This document shows positions 1 to 5,563 of a stretch of 5,563 nt of DNA, in pieces. Both the position numbers and the translations under genes were made by a program. Under the pieces are notes generated by a model. It did no database searches. It had not been told where the DNA came from and saw only the letters and a program-made list of their open reading frames with translations. Origin of the DNA: Thermoleophilia bacterium (lineage in GTDB: Bacteria > Actinomycetota > Thermoleophilia > Miltoncostaeales > Miltoncostaeaceae); the NCBI GenBank assembly GCA_029861485.1, contig JAOTZF010000125.1, positions 1 to 5,563 of the forward strand, in the 5' to 3' direction. Position 1 is the first letter of the stretch, and every line of letters begins with the position of its first letter.

Positions 1-2280
1 CGCGGTGAGGTGGGTGACGGTGGCCAGGCACTCGTGAAGGGTCGCGAAGGCCGAGCGCCGATCCGCCCTGGCGGCGTCGCCGCCACGGCGATCGGATCCC
101 CAGAAACGGCGTCGCGAGGTGCGAACGTACCAGTTGCTCAACTGGTCGATGAAGGTATCGATGGCCCGGCCTGCGGCGGTCGCGTCGTAGTGGTCGAGGC
201 GAGCGGTGACCTCCGCGACCGTCTCATCGAGCCGCGCGAGAGCCCAGCGGTCGATTGCCGGGCGCTCCTGAAGCGGCGGGTCCTCACCTCCCGGCTCCCA
301 GCCGTCGTCGAGAGCCGCGTAGGTGACGAGAAAGCTGTAGGTGTTCCACAGCGTGAGCAGGAACCGGCGCTTGGCCTCGTCGACGGCTTCGAGGCTGAAG
401 CGGAAGCTGTCCCAGGGGCTCTGGGCCGTGAGCAGGTACCACCGAAACGCGTCTGCCCCCTGGCGATCCAGCACGGTCCAGGGCTCGATCACGTTGCCCC
501 TGCTCTTGCTCATCTTCTGACCCTCGGCGTCGAGGATCAGGCCGAGGCAGACCACGTTCCGATACGCGGTCTCGTCGAACAGGAGCGTGGCCTCGGCGAG
601 AAGACTGTAGAACCACCCGCGCGTTTGATCGAGAGCCTCGCAGATGAAGTCGGCGGGAAAGCGCCCCTCCAGACGGCCGTCGTCGAAGGGGTGGTGCTGC
701 TGGGCGAACGGCATGGCGCCGCTGTCGTACCAGACGTCGACGACCTCGGGCACGCGCCGCATGGTCCCGCCACAGCTCTCGCACGCCAGCACGAGGTCGT
801 CCACGAACGGCCGGTGGGGATCGAAGCCCTCGCCGAGTTGCACGCCGGCCCGCTCGGCAAGCCGCGCGAAGGAGCCGACCGCCTCCGCGTCTCCGCAGTC
901 GTCGCAGCGCCAGAACGGCAGTGGAGTGCCCCAGTAGCGCCGCCGCGATATCGCCCAATCGACGTTGCCCTCGAGCCACTTGCCGAATCGCCCGTCGCGG
1001 ACGTGCTCGGGGTGCCACCCGATGTCGCTATTCAGCGCAAGCATCCGGTCGCGGACCTTGGTGGTGCGGACATACCAGGACGGCATTGCGTAGTAGATGA
1101 GAGGAGATCCGTCGCGCCAGCAGTGCGGGTAGGTGTGCGTGTAGGACGCCGCGCGGAAGAGTCGCCCGCGATCGCGGAGATCGTCGATCAGCGCGGGGTC
1201 CGCGTCCTTGAAGAACTCCCCGGCGACCGATGGCACCTGATCGGTGAAGCGCCCGTCGAGGTCGACCGGATTCGGGGCGTCCAGACCATGCTGCTGGCCC
1301 GCGACATAGTCGTCCTGGCCGAATGCCGGCGCGAGGTGCACGAGCCCCGTACCGTCCTCGGTGGTGACGAACTCGCCGGAGATGACGACGTGAGCCCCCT
1401 CGATGAAGGGAAACGGGGGCTCGTAGTGGGCGCCGACGAGTTGGTCGACCGGCACCTCGCGCACCACGGTCGCCGCGTCGCCGAGCGCGGCGTGGACCAG
1501 TGCCCGGGCGACGATGAGCCGCTCCCCGTCGAGGTCGGCCTCCACGTACTCGAGCTCGGGGTTGATGGCCACTGCCTGGTTCGCCGGGAGCGTCCACGGG
1601 GTGGTGGTCCAGACCAGGAGGACGGCATCGGAGTCCCGCACCGGGAACCTGACGTAGATCGAGGGATCGTCGATCTCCTGATATCCCTGCGCCACCTCAT
1701 GGCTCGAGAGCGGGGTGCCACACCTGGTGCAGTACGGGACGACCTTGTGGCTCTCGTAGACCAGACCCCGATCCCACAGCTCGGCGAGGCTCCACCAGAC
1801 GCTCTCGATGTACGAGGAGTCCATGGTCCGGTAGGCGGTTTCGGTATCGACCCAGAAGCCGATTCGCTCGGTGAGCCGCTCCCACTCCTCGAGATAGGTC
1901 ACGACCGACTCGCGGCACTTCGCGTTGAACTCCGCGATGCCGTAGGCCTCGATCTCGGGCTTGCTGGAGATGCCGAGCTGCCGTTCGACCTCCAGCTCCA
2001 CCGGGAGCCCGTGGCAATCCCAGCCGCCCCGCCGCTCGACCTTTCTCCCGCGCATGGTGTGGAAGCGGGGGAAGATGTCCTTGAACACTCGTGAGAGAAC
2101 GTGGTGCGACCCGGGTCGCCCATTGGCCGTAGGGGGACCCTCGTAGAAGACATACGGGGGGCTGCCCTCACGCGCCGTGACGCTTGCGGCGAAGACATCG
2201 TTCTCGCGCCAGAACGCGAGCACGCGCTCCTCCATCTGTCCCCATTGCTCGGGGGGTGGTACCTCTTTCCACGTGCCCAT
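1..2280 (-). CDS. ileS: Isoleucyl-tRNA synthetase, type 2 (IleRS2), N-terminal 760 residues; 3' end cut by window edge
   Basis: Cytosolic class I enzyme that activates isoleucine with ATP, charges tRNA-Ile and edits mischarged valine. Reading leftwards from the ATG at 2280-2278, the frame stays open to base 1. In order it shows: FYEGPPTANG (45-54) followed by a swapped signature GSHH (57-60) in place of HxGH; GWDCHGLPVE (86-95); a PYCTRC cysteine pair (C184, C187); the CP1 editing motifs TTTPWTLPAN (225-234) and GTGLVHLAPAFGQDD (310-324); YPHCWR (384-389); DWAISRRRYWG (441-451); two CxxC pairs (C459/C462, C500/C503) expected to bind zinc; DVWYDSG (515-521); DQTRGWF (551-557); KMSKS (589-593); and the anticodon-domain motif LSNWYVR (714-720). 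Type 2 IleRS are about 1,000-1,050 residues, so roughly a quarter lies outside the window. The ATG is 2 nt after the stop of the upstream phosphatase gene, suggesting translational coupling; no strong Shine-Dalgarno is seen. Identity is essentially certain. Confidence 0.97.
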   Translation of the reverse strand, partial: MGTWKEVPPPEQWGQMEERVLAFWRENDVFAASVTAREGSPPYVFYEGPPTANGRPGSHHVLSRVFKDIFPRFHTMRGRKVERRGGWDCHGLPVELEVERQLGISSKPEIEAYGIAEFNAKCRESVVTYLEEWERLTERIGFWVDTETAYRTMDSSYIESVWWSLAELWDRGLVYESHKVVPYCTRCGTPLSSHEVAQGYQEIDDPSIYVRFPVRDSDAVLLVWTTTPWTLPANQAVAINPELEYVEADLDGERLIVARALVHAALGDAATVVREVPVDQLVGAHYEPPFPFIEGAHVVISGEFVTTEDGTGLVHLAPAFGQDDYVAGQQHGLDAPNPVDLDGRFTDQVPSVAGEFFKDADPALIDDLRDRGRLFRAASYTHTYPHCWRDGSPLIYYAMPSWYVRTTKVRDRMLALNSDIGWHPEHVRDGRFGKWLEGNVDWAISRRRYWGTPLPFWRCDDCGDAEAVGSFARLAERAGVQLGEGFDPHRPFVDDLVLACESCGGTMRRVPEVVDVWYDSGAMPFAQQHHPFDDGRLEGRFPADFICEALDQTRGWFYSLLAEATLLFDETAYRNVVCLGLILDAEGQKMSKSRGNVIEPWTVLDRQGADAFRWYLLTAQSPWDSFRFSLEAVDEAKRRFLLTLWNTYSFLVTYAALDDGWEPGGEDPPLQERPAIDRWALARLDETVAEVTARLDHYDATAAGRAIDTFIDQLSNWYVRTSRRRFWGSDRRGGDAARADRRSAFATLHECLATVTHLTA
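2101..2112 (-). other. ileS: Altered HIGH signature (GSHH) in ileS
   Basis: These four codons, read on the minus strand, encode Gly57-Ser58-His59-His60. Canonical IleRS has His-x-Gly-His here; Thermus IleRS, for example, reads HVGH after the same PPTANG stretch, from memory. First and third positions are exchanged. The flanking residues and the downstream KMSKS are intact, so this is a motif variant in an otherwise complete catalytic core, not decay. Confidence 0.93.
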
Positions 2281-2282
2281 CT

Positions 2283-2945
2283 CTAGGCCGCCCTGGGCTG
2301 GAGGCGCTCGAGGTACGAGACGACGTCGTGGAAATCCTCGAACGGGATGTGCTGGCGGCCCTCGCGCTCGAGATGCTCGGCCAGCGACGCGCGCGCGAAC
2401 ACCGTATCCGCCTGCGCGGAGGCGCACCTGTCGGAGATCCCGTCACCGACGTAGACGACGTGCTGGTCGGGGGCGTGGCGCAGCGCGAGATCGTGGCGCT
2501 TGCAGCGCCGGCCGCAGTGCTCGCAGATCTCGCCGCGATCCGCCCAGACGAGCCGCGCGCCCTCGCGTGAGAAGGCGATGTCATTCGAGCGGATCTCCAG
2601 GCCCGTGATGCCGGCGTCGGCGAAGACGGCGTCGATCACTGTCCGGAAGCCGGCCGACAGGATCGTCAAGCGGTGCCCCGCGCGGTCCGCCCAGCTCACG
2701 AAGCGCTCGAAACCGGGCCGAATGGGCGCCTCGCGACGCACCGCCGCCAGCGCCTCATCCGTGGTGGCCGTGACGGCGGCGAACTGCTGGCGCATGGCCT
2801 CCTCGATCGTGATCTCTCCAGCCTGCAAGCGGGGCTCCAGCTCGTCCCATACGCCTCGCGCGCCGAACTCCTCGACGATGACCTGAAGCGTGTCGCGGGC
2901 GGTGATCGTGCCGTCGAAATCGACGGCCAGGAGGAGGGGCGGCAC
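2283..2945 (-). CDS. HAD-superfamily (HAD-IB) phosphatase, MtnX-like
   Basis: Predicted soluble Mg-dependent phosphatase of about 220 residues. From the proposed GTG start (2945-2943) it shows motif I DFDGTIT at 9-15, with Asp9 as nucleophile and Asp11 as acid/base; motif II LSAG with Ser97; motif III as Lys149; and motif IV GDGISD at 167-172. Just before Lys149 is a Cys cluster (C141, C144, C148). This spacing, and the following HIPFEDFHDV, resemble Bacillus MtnX, the methionine-salvage phosphatase acting on 2-hydroxy-3-keto-5-methylthiopentenyl-1-phosphate. No other salvage gene is visible, so the substrate is unproven; phosphoserine-phosphatase-like activity is an alternative. The frame is open upstream to 3137, but that extension runs into the divergent hydrolase and precedes the domain, so I used the GTG eight residues before Asp9. 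A TTG at 2963 is another option. The stop lies 2 nt from the ileS ATG, implying one operon. Confidence 0.88.
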   Translation of the reverse strand: MPPLLLAVDFDGTITARDTLQVIVEEFGARGVWDELEPRLQAGEITIEEAMRQQFAAVTATTDEALAAVRREAPIRPGFERFVSWADRAGHRLTILSAGFRTVIDAVFADAGITGLEIRSNDIAFSREGARLVWADRGEICEHCGRRCKRHDLALRHAPDQHVVYVGDGISDRCASAQADTVFARASLAEHLEREGRQHIPFEDFHDVVSYLERLQPRAA

Positions 2946-3009
2946 GGGCGCGGAAGCTAGCAAACACCTCGCGATACGCCCCGAGGGCGGCCTACCGCCG
3001 ACGGCTAGG
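2946..3009. promoter_or_regulatory. Divergent promoter region between the phosphatase-ileS operon and the hydrolase-lipid kinase operon
   Basis: This is the only gap between head-to-head genes, so both operons probably start here. A -10-like TAGCTT lies on the minus strand at 2959-2954, 8 nt before the GTG of the phosphatase, a spacing that suits a leaderless mRNA. On the plus strand, TAGGAT at 3006-3011 could be a -10 for a start at GTG 3025 or ATG 3031. No convincing -35 hexamers are visible. Two overlapping inverted repeats lie between: CGCCC-CGA-GGGCG (2977-2989) and GGCGG-CCTA-CCGCC (2986-2999). They share bases, so only one could form as a hairpin at a time; either could be an operator or chance in GC-rich DNA. 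Confidence 0.45.
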
Positions 3010-3744
3010 ATGGCGTGCCCCTCTGTGACCATGCCCGCTCCTCGCCCAGTATTCATCCCCGGCGTCGGCTCGATCCCCGACGATTTCGCGCGCCAGAGCG
3101 AAGTCTTCGACGGCTGCGTGGTCCATGCCCCGGACATGACCGATCAGGCGGCGCGCACTCCTCCCACCTCCACCCGAGAGCACGCCGAACGCCTCGCACT
3201 CGAGCTGCGCTCAACTCCGGGCCCGACGGTCCTGGTCGGCCACTCCCTTGGAGCTGCTATCGCCATCGAGACGGCGCTTCACGAGCCCGAGCTGGTCGAT
3301 GGACTCGTCCTGGTCACCTCCGGCGCTCACATACCGATGCCGGACACGCGGCTCCGGGCCGTAAAGGAGGATTTCGCCGCGGAGTGCAATCGTCTGGCTC
3401 GCGCGTCGTTCGTCGCGGCGACCGACGAACAGCTCGTGCAGCGACGGGAGGCGCTGATGCGTGCGGGGCAGGATGTTCTCTCCGCGGGCTATGCGTGCTG
3501 CCGAGACTACGACGCTCGGGGGCGGCTCGCCGATGTCGAGGTACCCGCGTTGGTGATCGCCGCCGCGGACGACGTCCTGATGCCCACGTCGCTCAGCGAG
3601 GAGCTCGCGAACGGGCTACCAATGGCCCATATGGTGGTCGTGGAGGGCAGCGGTCATCTGCTGCCCATCGAGCGACCCGCCGCACTCGATCTGCTCGTGG
3701 CCGGCTATCTGGCACGCCTTGAGCTGACTCTGGCGGGGATGTGA
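3010..3744 (+). CDS. Alpha/beta-hydrolase-fold protein
   Basis: Predicted cytosolic serine hydrolase of 244 residues; no signal peptide is seen. Numbered from the ATG at 3010, the nucleophile elbow GHSLG places Ser79 (motif 77-81) after strand TVLV. The acid is probably Asp187 or Asp188, in AAADDVLMP. The base is His216 in GSGHLLPIERP, giving a full triad in the usual order. The N-terminal PVFIPG is the first core strand and the start of the oxyanion loop. The middle section (about 111-165) would form the helical lid. The start is uncertain: neither ATG 3010, GTG 3025 nor ATG 3031 has a Shine-Dalgarno, and ATG 3031 begins only six residues before FIPG; an open upstream extension to 2890 overlaps the phosphatase gene and is not believed. 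The lipid-kinase gene follows after 4 nt, so the two are co-transcribed. The substrate cannot be read from sequence; esterase, lipase-like or thioesterase roles are possible. Confidence 0.88.
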   Translation: MACPSVTMPAPRPVFIPGVGSIPDDFARQSEVFDGCVVHAPDMTDQAARTPPTSTREHAERLALELRSTPGPTVLVGHSLGAAIAIETALHEPELVDGLVLVTSGAHIPMPDTRLRAVKEDFAAECNRLARASFVAATDEQLVQRREALMRAGQDVLSAGYACCRDYDARGRLADVEVPALVIAAADDVLMPTSLSEELANGLPMAHMVVVEGSGHLLPIERPAALDLLVAGYLARLELTLAGM

Positions 3745-3748
3745 GCGG

Positions 3749-4714
3749 ATGCCCGACATCGCCGTGATCATCAACCCCAACGCACGGCGCTCCTCGCCGG
3801 GCCTGCGCGCTCGAGTGATGCGATCGCTTGGAGCGGAGCACGATGCGGTCAGCCTCGTGACCCGGGGGAAGGGGGATGGCGAGCAGTTGGCACGAGAGGC
3901 GCTGGACGCCGGGTGCGAGATCTTCATCGTCCTCGGCGGCGACGGCACCGTCAACGAGGTCGCGGGTGTCATCGAGGACACCGACGCGGCGCTCTGCCCG
4001 ATTCCGCTGGGAGGAACGAACGTCTTCGCCCGCGCGATCGGATGGCCTGCGACGCCCGAGGCCGCGATATCGCTTCTGAGAGGAGTCATCGGTGATCGCG
4101 ACGCTCTCACCCGGCAGATACGGCTCTGGGCTGTGACCGCCGACGGCACCAGGCGGCGCTTGTGCCTGAACGCCGGCGTTGGAATCGATGGCGAGGCCGT
4201 GGCCGAGGTGGAGCGGCGACCGAAGGCCAAGCGAACGCTCGGCCAAGGGGCGTTCGCCGTGGCGGCGGCCCGAGCAGTCGAGCGCACCGCAAGGCGTGGC
4301 AGCGTGCTGAGGGTGAGCAGCGACGGCGCGGAGCCGGTGCACGCCGCGAGCATCTCGGTCGCCATCGGCGGGCCGTACGCGTACTTCGGCGCCCTGCCGC
4401 TCGACCTGATTCCCGGCGCCGACTTCGACGGCCGATTGCACTGGCTCGCACTGAGCCGCGCCCGAAGGAGGGACATCGCCCGGGTTGCCGCCGGTGCGTT
4501 CGCATCCGGTCGCCACGCGCGGGACGCGGCCGTGGTGAGGGGGGTCGCCCAGACCAGCCTCACGATCACCACCGATGAAGCCGTCGCGGTGCAGGCGGAT
4601 GGCGAGCCGGTGGGCGCGCACCGTGAGATTCGCTTTGCCCCGGCGGGCATGCTGCGCGTTCTTTCGCCCCGCGCGGCGGATGACGCTCAAGAATCGCTCC
4701 TCGGCGCACGATAA
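3749..4714 (+). CDS. Diacylglycerol kinase catalytic-domain (YegS/DgkB-like) lipid kinase
   Basis: Predicted ATP-dependent lipid kinase of 321 residues, typical of the family (about 290-330), probably acting at the inner face of the membrane on diacylglycerol or a related lipid. It opens with the beta strand IAVIINPNA (4-12). The nucleotide-binding signature GGDGTVNE is at 63-70. The second family loop reads PLGGTNVFARA (86-96), where many members have a G-T-G-N arrangement. NAGVGIDGEAV (141-151) and the late strand VQADGEPVG (281-289) mark the C-terminal lobe, which carries the putative catalytic acid. There is no membrane segment. The ATG at 3749 lies 4 nt after the hydrolase stop, with only a weak purine-rich stretch (GGGGAT, GAGCGG) ahead of it, so translation is probably coupled. 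Alternatives are a sphingosine-kinase-like enzyme or an NAD-kinase-related protein, but the GGDGTVNE and DGEP pair favours the lipid-kinase family. The exact substrate is unknown. Confidence 0.92.
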   Translation: MPDIAVIINPNARRSSPGLRARVMRSLGAEHDAVSLVTRGKGDGEQLAREALDAGCEIFIVLGGDGTVNEVAGVIEDTDAALCPIPLGGTNVFARAIGWPATPEAAISLLRGVIGDRDALTRQIRLWAVTADGTRRRLCLNAGVGIDGEAVAEVERRPKAKRTLGQGAFAVAAARAVERTARRGSVLRVSSDGAEPVHAASISVAIGGPYAYFGALPLDLIPGADFDGRLHWLALSRARRRDIARVAAGAFASGRHARDAAVVRGVAQTSLTITTDEAVAVQADGEPVGAHREIRFAPAGMLRVLSPRAADDAQESLLGAR

Positions 4715-4748
4715 GAACCTCGACCCCATTTACCCCCGCCTCGCAGTC

Positions 4749-4755
4749 AAGGAGG
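4749..4755 (+). promoter_or_regulatory. Strong Shine-Dalgarno sequence AAGGAGG
   Basis: A near-perfect match to the anti-Shine-Dalgarno lies 6 nt before the GTG at 4762. It decides the start of the small gene and is the only strong ribosome binding site in the window. Confidence 0.85.
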
Positions 4756-4761
4756 ACGCGA

Positions 4762-5061
4762 GTGGCACGACGGCCGGAGCCCCGCGCACAACTTATGGCC
4801 CTTACAGCGCTCGTCCTCGACGGCGCCCGGGTAGATCCGCAACGTCAGCCGGGAGAGAGCCTCGTCGAGTGGCAACGCGACGTCGCCGCGCAACTGGGTG
4901 TCCTGCCGCGCCACCCGCGCACCTTCCGCGAGCTGCTCGACGGAGTGCTTCGACTCCATCGCGTGATGAAGGGTCTCGGCGACCCGCTCAAGGACGGACC
5001 GGCGAGCTACGAGACCGCGAGCGACACGGCCGCAGATGGGCGAGCTTCGCTGGCGTCCTAG
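4762..5061 (+). CDS. Small hypothetical protein, 99 residues, convergent with accA
   Basis: I do not recognise this protein. The GTG start is set by the AAGGAGG 6 nt upstream; an internal ATG at 4795 (residue 12) lacks such a site. Codon use is strongly biased to G or C in third position, like the neighbours, supporting real coding. The N-terminus is basic (MARRPEPR), followed by a short strand-like hydrophobic stretch (about 12-20). The middle (about 33-76) looks helical and amphipathic, with VEWQRDVAAQLGV and FRELLDGVLRLHRVMKGLG. The C-terminal 20 residues are polar and probably disordered. There is no transmembrane segment, signal peptide, cysteine or metal motif. It starts 47 nt after the lipid-kinase stop with no terminator between, so it is probably the third gene of that operon. 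It ends in a TAG that overlaps the TAG of accA on the other strand. A small regulatory or adaptor protein would fit, but that is a guess. Confidence 0.72.
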   Translation: MARRPEPRAQLMALTALVLDGARVDPQRQPGESLVEWQRDVAAQLGVLPRHPRTFRELLDGVLRLHRVMKGLGDPLKDGPASYETASDTAADGRASLAS

Positions 5062-5563
5062 CCCGAGTGCTCGGACCGCCCCGACACGACGGCGCTCGTG
5101 TCGGCCAGCGCGAGCTCTCGATACGAGCCGATCCGCCGGAAGCGCGCGTTGCGCTGGCGGCGCCGCTCCTGGCCGGGCACGTCCCGTAGCTCGTTGATGG
5201 CGCGCTGGAGATACCGGTCGAGCAGCTTCGCCGCGGCGTCGTGGTCGCGGTGCGCGCCCCCGTCCGGCTCGGGAACGACGGCGTCGACCACGCCCCAGCG
5301 GTAGCAATTGGCCGCGGTCGGCTGGAACGCCGCGGCGGCGAGCTTGGATTTGGCCGCATCGCGCCAGAGGATCGCCGAGCCGCCCTCGGGGGAGATGACC
5401 GAGTAGGTCGAGTTCTGGAGCATCATCACCCGGTCTGCGACGCCCAGGGCGATCGCCCCGCCGGATGAGCCCTCGCCGATCACGATGGAGACGGTTGGGA
5501 CGTTCAGCCGCAGCATGGTCCGGATGCTGGTCGCGATCGCGCCGCCCTGTCCCCGCTGCTCGG
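5058..5563 (-). CDS. accA: Acetyl-CoA carboxylase carboxyltransferase subunit alpha, C-terminal 167 residues; 5' end cut by window edge
   Basis: Part of the carboxyltransferase that moves the carboxyl group from biotin to acetyl-CoA to give malonyl-CoA, the first step of fatty-acid synthesis. Reading leftwards, the frame enters from the right edge (first full codon 5561-5559) and shows EQRGQGGAIATSIR, then the crotonase-fold core VIGEGSSGGAIALGVADRV, which builds the oxyanion hole for the acyl-CoA carbonyl. It continues with STYSVISPEGGSAILWRDA and VVDAVVPEPDGGAHRD, all standard AccA blocks that line up with E. coli AccA without gaps in the core. The last 40 or so residues are Arg-rich and variable. 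An internal ATG at 5516 is in frame but inside the domain, so it is not the true start. Whether this is free AccA or the second half of an AccD-AccA fusion lies outside the window. Stop TAG at 5060-5058. Confidence 0.96.
   Translation of the reverse strand, partial: EQRGQGGAIATSIRTMLRLNVPTVSIVIGEGSSGGAIALGVADRVMMLQNSTYSVISPEGGSAILWRDAAKSKLAAAAFQPTAANCYRWGVVDAVVPEPDGGAHRDHDAAAKLLDRYLQRAINELRDVPGQERRRQRNARFRRIGSYRELALADTSAVVSGRSEHSG
5063..5104 (+). terminator. Tandem inverted repeats, probable terminator of the rightward operon, inside the accA 3' end
   Basis: The first repeat, CCGAG-TG-CTCGG (5063-5074), begins 2 nt after the small gene's stop; it would fold as a 4-bp stem with a 4-nt loop. 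The second is a perfect 9-bp stem, CCGACACGA and TCGTGTCGG, around a 6-nt loop (5081-5104). Neither is followed by a T-run, so a classical intrinsic terminator is not shown; hairpins lacking a U-tract have been proposed as terminators in GC-rich actinobacteria. Both lie in the variable C-terminal tail of accA, where protein constraint is weak. Confidence 0.45.

Noticed and set aside
10..2094. A 694-codon open frame on the plus strand opposite ileS
   Set aside because: It is the codon-aligned antisense of ileS. It is open because ileS here uses almost no TTA, CTA or TCA codons; it ends exactly where ileS has a TCA (Ser63). The translation resembles no known domain, while the minus strand is unmistakably IleRS.
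2890..3009. Upstream extension of the hydrolase to a start at 2890
   Set aside because: The added residues are Arg/Pro-rich, match no hydrolase element, and lie over the phosphatase motif I on the other strand.
2946..3137. Upstream extension of the phosphatase to an ATG at 3137
   Set aside because: It would overlap the 5' part of the divergent hydrolase by more than 100 nt, lacks any domain, and reads as the antisense of hydrolase codons.
3593..4729. Long minus-strand frames opposite the lipid kinase (3593-4729 and 3616-4650)
   Set aside because: Low-complexity Arg/Ala/Pro/Ser translations typical of GC-rich antisense; the plus strand carries clear DAG-kinase motifs.
4747..5307. A 186-codon minus-strand frame spanning the small gene and the accA tail
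   Set aside because: Arg-rich shadow in a different frame from accA with no recognisable domain; it conflicts with both supported genes.
1..5563. Mobile element, CRISPR, tRNA or other horizontally acquired island
   Set aside because: No terminal inverted repeats, direct-repeat arrays, transposase or integrase motifs or cloverleaf sequences were seen, and base composition looks uniform across the window by eye.

Overview
This is a GC-rich chromosomal window with tightly packed genes, mostly housekeeping. The IleRS is of the long, eukaryote-like type 2, and the lipid kinase carries a GGTNVFARA signature. These, with leaderless-looking starts and strong use of G or C at third codon positions, suggest a high-GC bacterium, perhaps Actinobacteriota (Thermoleophilia-like) or a related soil lineage such as Chloroflexota or Dormibacterota. 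That assignment is inference; there is no rRNA or other decisive marker.

Layout, left to right. (1) Positions 1-2280, minus strand: the first 760 residues of isoleucyl-tRNA synthetase (ileS), cut by the left edge. (2) 2283-2945, minus strand: a HAD-family MtnX-like phosphatase whose stop lies 2 nt before the ileS ATG, so the two form one operon reading leftwards. (3) About 2946-3009: a short divergent promoter region. (4) 3010-3744, plus strand: an alpha/beta hydrolase. (5) 3749-4714, plus strand: a diacylglycerol/lipid-kinase-family protein 4 nt behind the hydrolase. (6) 4762-5061, plus strand: a 99-residue unrecognised protein with the only textbook Shine-Dalgarno in the window, probably in the same rightward operon. 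(7) 5058-5563, minus strand: the C-terminal part of the acetyl-CoA carboxylase carboxyltransferase alpha subunit (accA), cut by the right edge.

The small gene and accA converge and share their stop codons inside one CTAG tetranucleotide. Two perfect inverted repeats lie just beyond, inside the 3' end of accA, and probably form the termination signal of the rightward operon.

The most interesting signal is in ileS. The class I signature normally written HxGH reads GSHH, the swapped form known from a subset of type 2 IleRS and linked to very strong mupirocin resistance. The hydrolase and lipid kinase look like a small lipid-metabolism pair. I found no mobile element, CRISPR array, tRNA or rRNA, and no clear new multi-gene system.
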